DNA of 64,000 nt from Hoylesella buccalis ATCC 35310 (GCF_025151385.1 NZ_CP102287.1:496001-560000); one strand, 5' to 3'. Numbered from the stretch's first letter, positions 10,484 to 20,192 are shown. The notes: a model not told the origin generated them from the letters alone. Translations and numbers: made by a program.

Positions 10484-11887
10484 ATGAAAACGATGAACAT
10501 GAAATCTATATTTAAAAATATATTACTGGCGGTTTTAATGCTTTTCAGCATTGAAGCCATAGCGCAAGTCAACCAATGGCGTGACATTTATGAAGCTAAG
10601 AAGAAAGATACCGTATTCGGTATTGCACGAAAATATGGTGTTTCCGTTCCTGATTTGATGGATGCCAATCCTGAAATGAAAAAAGAAGGATATGAGTTGA
10701 AGAAGGGGGATACCGTTTTCATACCATTTGTTAAGAAACAGACTGCTGCGACAACAGGGTCGGTCAAGACACAAACACCTGTGAAAAAAGAATCTGCCAA
10801 ACCGCAATTGGCTAGTAATATGGACATTACCAAGCGTGCCATTCGCATTGGTGTGATGCTCCCTTTGCACGATGTTGATGGTGATGGCAGGAGAATGGTG
10901 GAATATTATCGCGGTTTGTTGCTGGCTTGTGATGATTTAAAGGCAAAGGGTATTTCAACCGATATCCATGCGTGGAATGTACCAATTGATGTTGATATCC
11001 GCCAAACGTTGCTGGATCCGAATGCCAAAAGTTGTGACATTATTTTTGGTCCGTTATACACCAAGCAAGTAAAACATTTGGGAGATTTTTGCAAGAAGTT
11101 TGGAATTAAAATGGTTATTCCGTTCTCTATTGAAGGAGGTGAGGTGGCCAATAATCCTCAGATATTCCAAATATACCAGTCGGCAGACAGTCAAGCACAA
11201 GACGCCATACGTGCTTACCTGGATCGTTTTCCTAACCATCACCCGGTATTCATTGACTGTAATGATGCTACGAGTACAAAAGGCATCTTCACTTTTCCGT
11301 TGAGAAAGCAGTTGGAAGCCAAAGGCATCAAGTATAACATCACCAACTTGAAGTCGAGCGAGGAAGCTTTTGCAAAGTCGTTCAGCTTGTCAAAGCCTAA
11401 TGTAGTCATTTTGAATACCGGGCGTTCACCAGAATTGAACGTGGCTTTGGCAAAGATTGATGGACTGAAGGCAGCCAATCCCGCACTGTCTGTGTCGTTG
11501 TTTGGCTACACAGAGTGGCTGATGTATACGAAAGTGTACTTCGATTACTTCTGCAAGTACGAAACTTATATACCGACAGTTGCTTATTACAACGCCCTCT
11601 CTCCTCAAACCAAGCGGATTGAATATAAGTATCGTCAGTGGTTTAAGGAAGAGATGCAAGGCGCTCTTCCACGATTTGCACTAACTGGTTACGACCAAGC
11701 AAGTTATTTTTGTCAAGGACTTCATCGGTATGGCATGAACTTCTCAGGAAGCAAAGCGGAAAATATGCATACGCCATTGCAAACTCCATTACATTTCAGG
11801 CAGGTCGCTAACGGTGGCAGACAGAATGCCAATTTCATGTTGATTCATTATAAGAACAATCGAACCATCGAGAGTATCACTTATTAA
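10484..11887 (+). CDS. LysM domain protein with periplasmic-binding fold
   Basis: 467 aa. A signal peptide ends at EAIAQ near residue 28; a LysM domain follows at about 35-85 (KDTVFGIARKYGVSVPDLMDANP ... LKKGDTVFIPF, expected to bind peptidoglycan), then a Lys/Thr-rich linker, then from about residue 120 a type I periplasmic-binding fold (IRIGVMLPLHDVDGDGRRMVEYYRG) like the substrate-binding parts of branched-chain amino acid transporters. No ABC permease is nearby, so a wall-anchored structural or sensory role is as likely as transport. Three in-frame ATGs (10484, 10493, 10499) leave the exact start open. The next gene begins 25 nt downstream. Confidence 0.8.
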   Translation: MKTMNMKSIFKNILLAVLMLFSIEAIAQVNQWRDIYEAKKKDTVFGIARKYGVSVPDLMDANPEMKKEGYELKKGDTVFIPFVKKQTAATTGSVKTQTPVKKESAKPQLASNMDITKRAIRIGVMLPLHDVDGDGRRMVEYYRGLLLACDDLKAKGISTDIHAWNVPIDVDIRQTLLDPNAKSCDIIFGPLYTKQVKHLGDFCKKFGIKMVIPFSIEGGEVANNPQIFQIYQSADSQAQDAIRAYLDRFPNHHPVFIDCNDATSTKGIFTFPLRKQLEAKGIKYNITNLKSSEEAFAKSFSLSKPNVVILNTGRSPELNVALAKIDGLKAANPALSVSLFGYTEWLMYTKVYFDYFCKYETYIPTVAYYNALSPQTKRIEYKYRQWFKEEMQGALPRFALTGYDQASYFCQGLHRYGMNFSGSKAENMHTPLQTPLHFRQVANGGRQNANFMLIHYKNNRTIESITY

Positions 11888-11912
11888 AGAATCGCTTTTG
11901 AAAGATTTTTAA

Positions 11913-12659
11913 ATGAAAAAGTCGGTATTTTCTCTACTGTTCATCTTGTTTCCTTTGTGGCTTTTTGCCCAAGTAGGGAACTATCGTAACGAGTTTGCTG
12001 TGGGCGTTAATGGCGGCTATGTCCTCAGTAATGTCGGCTTCGTACCCAAAGTTACGCAAGGCTTACATGGTGGTATGACGGGAGGACTCACGTTGCGTTA
12101 TGCTTCAGAGAAGTATTTCAAGACCATTTGCTCTATTTATGCCGAGGTGAACTATACACAAGGTGGATGGAAAGAAAACATCGTTGACTTGAAGGATCAA
12201 CCAGTTGTGAACAGTGAAACAGGCCTCGCTGAGGAATATAGCAGAACCATCAATTATATACAAGTACCCGTTTTCGCCCATTTGGCATGGGGAAAAGAGG
12301 GTAGAGGCTTTCAATTTTTCTTTCAAGCTGGTCCCCAGTTCGGTTATATGCTGAATGAAAGTACCAGCGTAAACTTTGACTTGGACCATGCAAACATGAA
12401 TGACAGAGCTAATAAAGAGACAACACAATATAGCATGCCCGTGGAACACAAGTTTGATTATGGAATTGTAGCGGGCATCGGCGTGGAGTATTCGTTGCCT
12501 AAGTTGGGTCATATCTTACTTGATGCGCGTTATTATTATGGTTTGGCAAATATCTATGGCGATACCAAGAGAGATTATTTTGCCAAGTCCAACTTGTCTA
12601 ATATCGTCGTGAAGCTATCTTATCTTTTTGATATAACTAAAACCAATTTAAAAAAATAA
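11913..12659 (+). CDS. PorT-like outer membrane beta-barrel protein
   Basis: 248 aa. Signal peptide MKKSVFSLLFILFPLWLFAQ, then alternating amphipathic strands with aromatic ends (EFAVGVNGGYVLSNVGF, GGLTLRYAS, FQFFFQAGPQFGYML, DYGIVAGIGVEYSL), typical of the OMP_b-brl_2 / PorT family of small barrels. True PorT is part of type IX secretion assembly, but many Bacteroidota paralogues carry this fold, so a T9SS role is inference only. It sits between the LysM gene and the peptide transporter with short gaps (25 and 4 nt), so the three are probably one transcript. Confidence 0.75.
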   Translation: MKKSVFSLLFILFPLWLFAQVGNYRNEFAVGVNGGYVLSNVGFVPKVTQGLHGGMTGGLTLRYASEKYFKTICSIYAEVNYTQGGWKENIVDLKDQPVVNSETGLAEEYSRTINYIQVPVFAHLAWGKEGRGFQFFFQAGPQFGYMLNESTSVNFDLDHANMNDRANKETTQYSMPVEHKFDYGIVAGIGVEYSLPKLGHILLDARYYYGLANIYGDTKRDYFAKSNLSNIVVKLSYLFDITKTNLKK

Positions 12660-12663
12660 ATCT

Positions 12664-14190
12664 ATGTTTGAAAATCAACCTAAAGGCCTTTTTGCTTTGG
12701 CACTGGCCAACACCGGCGAACGATTTGGTTATTACACCATGATTGCCGTGTTTGTATTGTTTTTAAGAGCTAACTTTGGATTAGATCCTGGTACGGCTGG
12801 TATGATTTACAGTGTGTTCCTTGGACTGGTTTACTTCCTTCCACTGGTGGGTGGTGTGCTTGCCGACAAGTTCGGTTTTGGCAAGATGGTCACCATTGGC
12901 ATCGTGGTGATGTTCCTGGGTTACCTGTTCTTATCCATCCCATTGGGCGGTGAGACGTTTGCGCTCTTAGTAATGTTACTGGCTTTGCTGTTCATCAGCT
13001 TTGGTACAGGCTTGTTCAAAGGCAACTTGCAAGTAATGGTAGGTAATCTTTACGATGATCCGAAGTATGCCGACAAGCGCGATTCAGCTTTCTCCATCTT
13101 CTACATGGCTATCAATATTGGTGCTTTGTTCGCACCAACGGCAGCCGTCCGAATCAAGGAGTGGGCCGAGTCTGTTGGCTATGCCGAGAACGATGCTTAC
13201 CATTTCTCTTTTGCTGTAGCATGTGTATCCTTGATTATTTCTATGGCTATTTATTACGGTTTCCGTTCAACGTTCCGTCATGTGGAAGGAAATGGCACGG
13301 CAGCCAAGACAGACGATGGTAAAGCTATCGAGACCGAAGAGTTGAGCAAAAAAGATGTAAGGGATAGAGTAGTGGCATTGTTGTTGGTGTTTGCAGTGGT
13401 TATTTTCTTCTGGATGTCATTCCACCAGAACGGACTTACCCTGACTTACTTTGCCAATGAGTTTACTCAAAAGACTTCTTCTGGCGTTCAGAGCATGGCT
13501 TTCGATGTGGTGAATCTTGTGATGATTATCTTTATCGTCTATGCAGGATTCTCATTCTTCCAGTCAAAAACACAGAAAGCTAAGGGAATCTCTTTAGCCG
13601 TCATCGTGGCAGCAATCGCTGTGTTGATTTATAAGTACACACAAGTAGAGGGAGCTATTGATGTGAGTGCGCCTATTTTCCAACAATTCAATCCATTCTA
13701 TGTTGTAGCGTTGACACCAGTCAGCATGGCTATCTTTGGTTCGTTGGCAGCCAAGGGCAAAGAACCTTCGGCTCCACGCAAGATAGCTTATGGTATGGTG
13801 ATTGCGGCATTTGCCTATACCATCATGATTGTTGGCTCACAAGGCTTGCTTACTCCTAATGAACAGGCGTTAGCTGCCGAGGCAGGAACAGCCAGTTACG
13901 CATCTGCCAACTGGTTGATTAGTACTTATCTCGTGCTGACGTTTGGTGAATTGTTGTTAAGTCCAATGGGTATCAGCTTTGTGAGTAAGGTTGCACCTCC
14001 TAAACTCAAGGGTGCCATGATGGGCGGATGGTTTGCTGCTACCGCCATTGGTAACTTGTTGGTGAGCGTAGGTGGATACCTTTGGGGTGACTTACCAGTA
14101 TGGGCTGTTTGGTCTGTATTCATTGGAGTCTGCTTACTCTCTGCTTTGTTCATGTTCTCTGTAATGAAGCGATTGGAGAAAGTTTGTTAG
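12664..14190 (+). CDS. POT family proton-coupled di/tripeptide transporter
   Basis: 508 aa major facilitator with about 14 hydrophobic helices. The N-terminal NTGERFGYYTM matches the ExxERFxYY proton-coupling motif of the POT/PTR family (DtpT type), and GTGLFKGNLQVMVGNLY is the conserved helix 4 region. It imports short peptides using the proton gradient. It begins 4 nt after the PorT-like gene and is closed by a perfect 16-bp hairpin downstream. Suits a proteolytic lifestyle together with the dipeptidyl peptidase at 27.5 kb (inference). Confidence 0.92.
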   Translation: MFENQPKGLFALALANTGERFGYYTMIAVFVLFLRANFGLDPGTAGMIYSVFLGLVYFLPLVGGVLADKFGFGKMVTIGIVVMFLGYLFLSIPLGGETFALLVMLLALLFISFGTGLFKGNLQVMVGNLYDDPKYADKRDSAFSIFYMAINIGALFAPTAAVRIKEWAESVGYAENDAYHFSFAVACVSLIISMAIYYGFRSTFRHVEGNGTAAKTDDGKAIETEELSKKDVRDRVVALLLVFAVVIFFWMSFHQNGLTLTYFANEFTQKTSSGVQSMAFDVVNLVMIIFIVYAGFSFFQSKTQKAKGISLAVIVAAIAVLIYKYTQVEGAIDVSAPIFQQFNPFYVVALTPVSMAIFGSLAAKGKEPSAPRKIAYGMVIAAFAYTIMIVGSQGLLTPNEQALAAEAGTASYASANWLISTYLVLTFGELLLSPMGISFVSKVAPPKLKGAMMGGWFAATAIGNLLVSVGGYLWGDLPVWAVWSVFIGVCLLSALFMFSVMKRLEKVC

Positions 14191-14210
14191 TCAAACAACA
14201 CCATTAAATA

Positions 14211-14250
14211 AAAAAGGCGTTTCGAACATCATACTTCGAAACGCCTTTTT
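14211..14250. terminator. bidirectional hairpin terminator
   Basis: Perfect 16-bp inverted repeat: AAAAAGGCGTTTCGAA (14211-14226) and TTCGAAACGCCTTTTT (14235-14250), loop 8 nt. It serves the POT gene on the plus strand and the small gene at 14303 on the minus strand. Confidence 0.9.
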
Positions 14251-14302
14251 ATCTTGGTGAATAGATTCCTATTCTACATCATTCAATATGATTCGTGTAG
14301 CA

Positions 14303-14533
14303 TTATTCAACGGTGTACAACCAGATAACCGCAATCATGATGAGTGCTGCAATGATGGATAAGGAAATGAACAGAACGTTACTAATCATTTTTCTTCGTT
14401 TCTTAGAAAAGCGATTGTTGTTCTTAAACTTTGATGATTCGTAGTTTCTGCGATGGTGATGGTGCTGAGAATGAGAATAATGTCCATGAGCTCCATCTCT
14501 CGGTGTAGATTGATTAAGGTTGTGTTCTGCCAT
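14303..14533 (-). CDS. small His-rich single-helix membrane protein
   Basis: 76 aa from MAEHNLNQSTPRDG; an ATG four codons earlier (14545) is an alternative, and longer starts would lie upstream of the promoter found at 14557-14586. The first half is hydrophilic with a His cluster (HGHYSHSQHHHHRRN) and a Lys/Arg-rich patch (NRFSKKRRK). The second half is one hydrophobic helix (MISNVLFISLSIIAALIMIA) ending in TVE. The topology is probably N-in by the positive patch. No recognised domain; metal binding by the histidines is speculation. It stands alone between two hairpin terminators. Confidence 0.6.
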   Translation of the reverse strand: MAEHNLNQSTPRDGAHGHYSHSQHHHHRRNYESSKFKNNNRFSKKRRKMISNVLFISLSIIAALIMIAVIWLYTVE

Positions 14534-14556
14534 TATCGTTGTCATTATTTCTATTG

Positions 14557-14586
14557 CAAAGGTAATGAAATATTCTTTGCAAACAA
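14557..14586 (-). promoter_or_regulatory. promoter of the small His-rich gene
   Basis: On the minus strand TTG (14586-14584), 19 nt, TACCTTTG (14564-14557). Transcription would start around 14550, only 5-20 nt before the candidate ATGs, which decides against the longer reading frame. Confidence 0.6.
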
Positions 14587-14588
14587 GA

Positions 14589-14644
14589 ATCACCCCAAGA
14601 AACTCATCCAAATTTACGGCATTGATTGAGTTTCTTGGGGTGAT
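14589..14644 (-). terminator. terminator hairpin after hppA
   Basis: Perfect 18-bp inverted repeat: ATCACCCCAAGAAACTCA (14589-14606) and its complement (14627-14644), loop 20 nt, beginning 25 nt after the hppA stop. Its far arm lies only 2 bp from the TTG of the next promoter. Confidence 0.75.
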
Positions 14645-14669
14645 TTCCAAGCATTAATATCTTATGTGT

Positions 14670-16871
14670 TTAAATCAGAGCAGCTGTTAGTCCAGCCATC
14701 ACGATGCTGACCATAGACATCAACTTAATCAGAATATTTAAGCTTGGTCCGCTTGTGTCTTTGAAAGGATCACCTACGGTATCGCCAACGACAGTAGCCT
14801 TATGACATGCCGAGCCCTTGCCACCGAAGTTACCTTCCTCAACCATCTTCTTGGCATTATCCCATGCGCCACCTGCGTTTGCCATGAATATGGCCAGTGT
14901 GAAGCCTGCAGACAATCCGCCTACTAACAAACCTAACACTCCTGCGACACCTAATACGATGCCAACAACGATAGGAATGGCTATAGCCAATATGGATGGT
15001 AACAGCATCTCGCGTTGTGCCGACTTGGTACTAATCTCTACACAGCGTCCATAATCTGGGGTAGCTTTGCCTTCCAATATACCCTTGATTTCTCTAAATT
15101 GGCGTCTTACTTCATCAACCATCGCACCTGCCGCTCTACCTACAGCACCCATGGTGAGTCCGCAGAACAGGTAAGCAGCCATGGCACCAATGAAAGCACC
15201 TACCAAAACGCGTGGGTTCATGAGGTTCACTTGGAAGAAGTCCATGAAATCTGACATGGTTGCCGTGTTTGGTGTAAATACATTGCCGGCGGCATTTACA
15301 AATTGATGACCCTCGTCTACCATTCTGACCATGGCTATTTTCACCTCTTCTATATAGGATGCCAAAAGCGCCAAGGCTGTCAGTGCAGCTGAGCCGATGG
15401 CAAAGCCCTTACCGGTAGCTGCTGTGGTGTTACCCAATGCGTCGAGTGCATCGGTGCGTTCTCTCACCTCTTCACCCAGTTCGCTCATTTCAGCGTTACC
15501 ACCTGCATTGTCAGCAATGGGTCCATAGGCATCTGTAGCCAAGGTAATGCCCAGGGTAGATAGCATGCCTACTGCTGCAATGCCAATACCATACAGTCCA
15601 TGACTGATAGATTCGGCACTCATACTCAAATCAAAACCGTTGGCACAGAGGTAGCTCAACATAATGGCAACAGATATGGTTACTACAGGAATGCAAGTAC
15701 TAATCATTCCCGTGCCAATACCTTTGATGATGACGGTTGCTGCACCTGTTTGCGAAGAAGCTGCAATCTCTTTGGTGGGCTTGTAACTGTGTGAGGTGTA
15801 ATATTCGGTGGCTTGACCAATGATGACACCTGCTGCTAGACCTGTTACTACTGAGAAGCTAACGCCCAACCAGTTGGTGATGCCCAAGAAATACAAGATG
15901 AGGAAGGTAGCAATGGCAATAAGTACCGCAGCAACATTGGTACCAAGGCTCAAAGACTTCAGCAAGTCTTTCATCGTTGCTTCTTCTTTGGTACGTACCA
16001 AGAAAATACCAATCAGGCTCAAGAAAATACCTACTGCCGCAATAATCATAGGAGCTACCACGGCTTTGAGTTGCATGTCACCGCTTGCCACAAAGGCTGT
16101 GGCACCTAATGCAGCCGTAGACAAGATACTTCCGCAATAACTTTCATAGAGGTCAGCACCCATACCAGCAACGTCGCCCACGTTATCGCCTACATTGTCG
16201 GCAATAGTAGCGGGATTTCGAGGGTCGTCTTCAGGAATATCTTGTTCTACCTTGCCCACCAAGTCAGCACCTACATCGGCTGCTTTGGTGTAGATACCTC
16301 CTCCAACACGTGCAAACAGCGCTTGTGTAGAGGCACCCATGCCGAAGGTCAGCATTGTTGTAGTGACGGTAACCAGTGCCATGTTGCTGCCATGATAAAG
16401 ATAGGTGAGGAGTATAAACCACATGGCAATGTCCAACAGACCTAAACCAACCACAACGAGTCCCATGACTGCGCCCGACCGGAAGGCTATCTGCAGACCC
16501 TGATTTAAGCTCTTGCGAGCTGCATTGGCGGTTCTACCCGATGCATAAGTGGCGGTTTTCATACCAAAGAAACCACAGAGTCCGCTAAATAAACCTCCAG
16601 TGAGGAACGCAACCGGTACCCATGGATTTTGAATTTTGAGCACGTAAGCCATAAAAGCAAACAGGATAGCTAATGCGATAAATACATACAGCACCACAGT
16701 GTACTGTTGTTTGAGGTACGCCATGGCGCCTCTGCGCACATGTTGTGCAATTTCTCGCATACGAGGTGTGCCTTCATCATACTTCATCATGCTTTGGAAG
16801 AAGTACCATGCCATGGATAGTGCAACCACGGAGGCTACTGGCACAAGCCAGAAAATAAATGGAATGTTCAT
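14670..16871 (-). CDS. hppA: membrane-bound K+-dependent pyrophosphatase (ion pump)
   Basis: 733 aa, about 16 helices. Hydrolyses PPi and pumps Na+ and/or H+ outward. The active-site block [20 protein letters not shown] followed by [20 protein letters not shown] is intact near residues 185-235, and the C-terminal [14 protein letters not shown] is present. Near residue 480 the sequence [15 protein letters not shown] has Ala where potassium-independent enzymes have Lys (GNTTKA), so K+ dependence is expected; members of this clade are often Na+ pumps, which is inference here. The start [11 protein letters not shown] is chosen because a complete promoter lies just upstream and the longer frame (to 17003) adds no family sequence. 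Confidence 0.95.
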   Translation of the reverse strand: MNIPFIFWLVPVASVVALSMAWYFFQSMMKYDEGTPRMREIAQHVRRGAMAYLKQQYTVVLYVFIALAILFAFMAYVLKIQNPWVPVAFLTGGLFSGLCGFFGMKTATYASGRTANAARKSLNQGLQIAFRSGAVMGLVVVGLGLLDIAMWFILLTYLYHGSNMALVTVTTTMLTFGMGASTQALFARVGGGIYTKAADVGADLVGKVEQDIPEDDPRNPATIADNVGDNVGDVAGMGADLYESYCGSILSTAALGATAFVASGDMQLKAVVAPMIIAAVGIFLSLIGIFLVRTKEEATMKDLLKSLSLGTNVAAVLIAIATFLILYFLGITNWLGVSFSVVTGLAAGVIIGQATEYYTSHSYKPTKEIAASSQTGAATVIIKGIGTGMISTCIPVVTISVAIMLSYLCANGFDLSMSAESISHGLYGIGIAAVGMLSTLGITLATDAYGPIADNAGGNAEMSELGEEVRERTDALDALGNTTAATGKGFAIGSAALTALALLASYIEEVKIAMVRMVDEGHQFVNAAGNVFTPNTATMSDFMDFFQVNLMNPRVLVGAFIGAMAAYLFCGLTMGAVGRAAGAMVDEVRRQFREIKGILEGKATPDYGRCVEISTKSAQREMLLPSILAIAIPIVVGIVLGVAGVLGLLVGGLSAGFTLAIFMANAGGAWDNAKKMVEEGNFGGKGSACHKATVVGDTVGDPFKDTSGPSLNILIKLMSMVSIVMAGLTAALI

Positions 16872-16905
16872 GGTTTTAATGTGTTTTAAGTTAGTAGATT
16901 TGTCG

Positions 16906-16935
16906 CAAATGTAGTGAATAATTTTAAGTTTACAA
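16906..16935 (-). promoter_or_regulatory. promoter of hppA
   Basis: Minus strand TTG (16935-16933), 19 nt, TACATTTG (16913-16906). It gives a leader of about 30 nt before the ATG at 16871. Confidence 0.6.
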
Positions 16936-17050
16936 ATATTTCTTACATATTTTCCCACCCTTGAAATAAGAAAATTTAGAAAGGCGAAATATGGGTTGTT
17001 CATCTATCGGGATGTGATGTACTGAACCAGCGCAAGAGAGCTGAGCGAAC

Positions 17051-17450
17051 ATTTGTTGATAATTTTGCTCATATTTAACCCTCAAAATGGCCCTTCAGAA
17101 TGCGCAATCTAGAGAAAAACGATAGGCATGGAGGATGCACACAGGACGTTAACGATGTTTTAAAATCGTGTTTTTGCTGCAATGTCAATGAGTTTTTCGC
17201 TGAATACACAGTACTTTGGGGGGGCAAGTGATAGGTAATTGCCTGCCAAAAGCATGTGAATTTCATGCTTAACTCAATGTTATTGCTAGCAAATGGGATG
17301 TTGGCAGGTAGATAAAACTTAGGAAAGAAGCGTAAACTGTTGTGTATAAGACATATACGAAAAGTGCTCATGCTTGCCGTATTTGCAACAACCGACAAGT
17401 CTGTTTGCAAATAAGCGAAATATGAGAGCGTACGTTGTCAAGAAAATTCA
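17051..17450 (+). repeat. diverged intergenic repeat, copy A (about 400 bp)
   Basis: One of three related non-coding elements in the window (others at 26069-26455 and, inverted, 48438-48834). Shared landmarks: left end ATTTGT; CAAAATGGCC at 17083-17092; an AGAAAAAcGATAGGC block at 17112-17126 (TAGAAAAAATCAATAGGC in copy B); CTGCCAAAAGCAT near 17243; and the right end GCGAAATATGAG plus GTTGTCAAGAAAATTCA (17415-17450). A hairpin near the right end pairs TATTTGC with GCAAATA. No open frame is conserved between copies. The remaining gap to 17633 shows nothing recognisable. Confidence 0.65.
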
Positions 17451-17633
17451 ATTATATAGACTACCATGATTTGGATACGGTCAACTCACATGTCTTTTGA
17501 TAGAAAGGTTACTTTTAAATGGGTTTTTCAATGCGTTAGCCCATGCAATTATACCAATGATCAGTCACAGCGTTTTTATGACTGCTGCGTGAAAGGGACG
17601 AGGTTTATCACGTTCCGCCGGCTGTTGATAGGT

Positions 17634-19268
17634 TTAAAAATTAAATGCCATACCGAATGAAAAACTGGGTTGGTGCATGGGAGTCCGACGTTTAAAGGTG
17701 TCAGTAAGATAAGTCCGTGTGCCATCCTGTGATTCTTGAACACGGTTCCTCAGTTCATAGGTGTATTCAGGTTCAGCGTAGTCATAATTAAGATTTGTCT
17801 TGAACGACATGCCATGCTTGTAGGCCCACGTCAAGGAGAGCCCCGTGCTGTATAGGGGCGTTTTGTTCGACTTAATCGTTAAAAACTTACCATCATGGAT
17901 GCCTCGTCCATCGCCCAGGTCATCCAACCATCTTGTCAGCTCTCCCTTTTCATCTGGGCTCTTAAAATATTGTTTGTCATTTGCGGAAATTGGAGTAAGG
18001 GCATTGCGCAGACCTTCAACATCCACATCGGCGATGGCATCGATGTCATAGTCAGTCGTGTGTCTTCTACCAATCAGCACCTTGCTGCCTAAGCGCAATC
18101 GGCTGGTAAGGGGATAAGAGAAATAGGCACCCGCACTGAAATCGAACATGCCCACATGATTGGATTCCAGTCCTACGAAGTTCACGAATTTTTCTTTTAA
18201 ATCATTTTGCAGGCCATGTGCGTACATATTATATTTGAACCCATGCGACAAATCAACGGTAGAAGTAACAGGCATGGTCGTTACGCGAAGTCTTCCGCCT
18301 ATTCCGATGTAATCATTCAAGAAATAAGCACTCTCAACCGCTACGCCTATGCTGGCACCTAAGTTCAGTTTCAAGCCTAAAGGATGGCTCGAGCCTTGCG
18401 TGCTGCCAGGAGCATAGGGTTGCATGTTCTCATCATAGTGGTCGTATACTTCTGGTGCTTTAAAGCGTTGCATCCTGGCTGCCATGTCTATGTTGATGGC
18501 AAAAAATGAGGGTCGGTTTGAGATGTTGGGCGTAATATCTTCCAGATTGCTTCGCCTCAGGCCTTTATCCTTGAATATCAGGTCACCCAGGGCATAGCCA
18601 ATGTCTGTGGCTAAAATGCCTATTCCCGCTCCAACCAACACGTCGTTTACCCAATGCCTGTTGTTCAAAATGCGGCAAATGCCCGTTGCTGTAGCAACTG
18701 AATACCCAGCTATGCTGTACCATGGGCTACGCGTAAGTCCATACTCTTTGTGCAAGATGGTTGCAGCAACAAACGCTGTAGCCGTGTGCCCCGAAGGGAA
18801 AGAGTTGCGTTTAGTGCCATCTGGACGAAGCTCTTTTGTGGTGTGTTTCATGGTGTTGACTATTCCTGCCATCATGACAAACGACATGGCGTTGCTTACA
18901 GCAAGACGTTGAAGTGAGCTTCGTCCTTGAACGCCAGCCGTGTTCAGCACCCACGTTGTTAGCAGAGGGCTGTATTGTGCGTAGTTGTCCCAAGTGGTCT
19001 TGAACGTTGGTTGAAAATAATGTCGGAGAGAACGAAAGTCTTCTTTGCGAGATTTCACGATAAATCCCGAGGCGATGAATCCCAATCCCATGTATGTGAA
19101 ATCTTGTTTCAATGCCTTCTTCGCATTGAAATTAGTAACAGGTGTGAGGATGGGGGATGGTGTTAACGCCGTAGTGTCAGTCACAGCGGAAAAAACAGCT
19201 TTCGATAGCAGCAAGAACAGCGTCACGCATACGATGAATTGACGTGAAACAGGATGATGAATGTTCAT
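17634..19268 (-). CDS. PAP2-family phosphatase with C-terminal outer-membrane-like barrel
   Basis: 544 aa. Hydrophobic signal segment (about residues 9-28). The phosphatase signature is complete: C1 KHTTKELRPDG, C2 SFPSGHTATAF near residue 155, C3 NNRHWVNDVLVG near 205, which together carry the catalytic His pair and Arg/Lys of the PAP2 acid phosphatase fold. From about residue 290 to the end the sequence alternates in strand-like segments and finishes in FSFGMAFNF with a terminal aromatic residue, as in outer membrane beta-barrels. A lipid or isoprenoid phosphate substrate at the outer membrane is inferred, not shown. Own promoter at 19330-19360. Confidence 0.82.
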   Translation of the reverse strand: MNIHHPVSRQFIVCVTLFLLLSKAVFSAVTDTTALTPSPILTPVTNFNAKKALKQDFTYMGLGFIASGFIVKSRKEDFRSLRHYFQPTFKTTWDNYAQYSPLLTTWVLNTAGVQGRSSLQRLAVSNAMSFVMMAGIVNTMKHTTKELRPDGTKRNSFPSGHTATAFVAATILHKEYGLTRSPWYSIAGYSVATATGICRILNNRHWVNDVLVGAGIGILATDIGYALGDLIFKDKGLRRSNLEDITPNISNRPSFFAINIDMAARMQRFKAPEVYDHYDENMQPYAPGSTQGSSHPLGLKLNLGASIGVAVESAYFLNDYIGIGGRLRVTTMPVTSTVDLSHGFKYNMYAHGLQNDLKEKFVNFVGLESNHVGMFDFSAGAYFSYPLTSRLRLGSKVLIGRRHTTDYDIDAIADVDVEGLRNALTPISANDKQYFKSPDEKGELTRWLDDLGDGRGIHDGKFLTIKSNKTPLYSTGLSLTWAYKHGMSFKTNLNYDYAEPEYTYELRNRVQESQDGTRTYLTDTFKRRTPMHQPSFSFGMAFNF

Positions 19269-19329
19269 TTAAGATGATATAATAGTTGCTCACAGACCAT
19301 TGTAGAATGATGGAGTCTGTTTGAGTTTG

Positions 19330-19360
19330 CAAAGTTACATCATATTTTTGTAGTAAACAA
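19330..19360 (-). promoter_or_regulatory. promoter of the PAP2 gene
   Basis: Minus strand TTG (19360-19358), 20 nt, TAACTTTG (19337-19330), about 62 nt before the ATG at 19268. Confidence 0.55.
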
Positions 19361-19520
19361 CCAGATGTAAAATGAAGAATATAAATTTGACACATTTCAT
19401 GACATTCTCAAATATTTTTTCTACTTTTGTAAAACATAAATTACTGAACAATACGAAAATGCCATTGCTACAATATGTAGCTTCTAGCGTTTTCTACATT
19501 GTATCACGCACAAAACTGAC

Positions 19521-20192
19521 ATGCGATCATACCTATTTATCCTCAGTTGCATCATTGCATTTTGCTCCTGTTCGCACAATAAAACAGAAGAGGGAATCGC
19601 TCCTATGGACACGATTCCAACCATGGTGATGCAGATACAAAAGTGTTCTAAACTATATACCACTGAAGTGCATGTTCACAAGATTGTTACGCATGACGAC
19701 CAGCTGAAGCTCAACGGTTCTTTCATGAAGAAAGATTTTAGTGTCAACCTTCCGTTGGGCAGACGGAAGATTGCCATCCCGATGGATGCCACCCTGAAAG
19801 CATACATCGATTTCAGTAATTTCAGCGAAGAGAACGTGCAAAAGAAGGGACAAAAAATTGAGATTATCTTGCCGGATCCTCGGGTGACACTCACGTCAAC
19901 TCGCATCAATCATGAAGAAATCAAACAGTATGTAGCACTCACTCGCAGCAACTTCTCTGACGAAGAACTCGCCAGTTACGGTCAACAAGGGCGTAATGCC
20001 ATCATCAATGACATCAATTCACTGGGCATTATCGACCTGGCTCGTGAAAGTGCTGCCCGCACTTTGATACCGATGATTGAGCAAATGGGGTATCGTGAGG
20101 AAGACATCACCATCTCTTTCCGAAAACAATTCACATTGGAAGACATCAAGACTCTTCTTGACAAAACAACGATTGAACATGGAAACAAATAA
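19521..20192 (+). CDS. DUF4230 lipoprotein
   Basis: 223 aa. Lipoprotein-like N-terminus (FILSCIIAFCSCSHNKTEEG, probable acylated Cys near residue 15-17). The body follows DUF4230: a KIVTHDD-type strand, RRKIAIPMDATLKAYIDF, IEIILPDPRVTLTSTRINHEE, then a helical region ending GYREEDITISFRKQFT. The biochemical role of DUF4230 is not known. It overlaps the next DUF4230 gene by 14 nt. A TACTTTTG -7 element at 19422-19429 could start the transcript, but no matching -33 TTG is in place. Confidence 0.78.
   Translation: MRSYLFILSCIIAFCSCSHNKTEEGIAPMDTIPTMVMQIQKCSKLYTTEVHVHKIVTHDDQLKLNGSFMKKDFSVNLPLGRRKIAIPMDATLKAYIDFSNFSEENVQKKGQKIEIILPDPRVTLTSTRINHEEIKQYVALTRSNFSDEELASYGQQGRNAIINDINSLGIIDLARESAARTLIPMIEQMGYREEDITISFRKQFTLEDIKTLLDKTTIEHGNK

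Noticed and set aside
14546..14650. Longer N-terminus for the small His-rich protein
   Set aside because: The added codons run through the hppA terminator and the promoter of the gene itself.
19372..19629. 85-codon plus-strand frame overlapping the start of the first DUF4230 gene
   Set aside because: Out of frame with the lipoprotein, no signal or domain, covers the promoter region.
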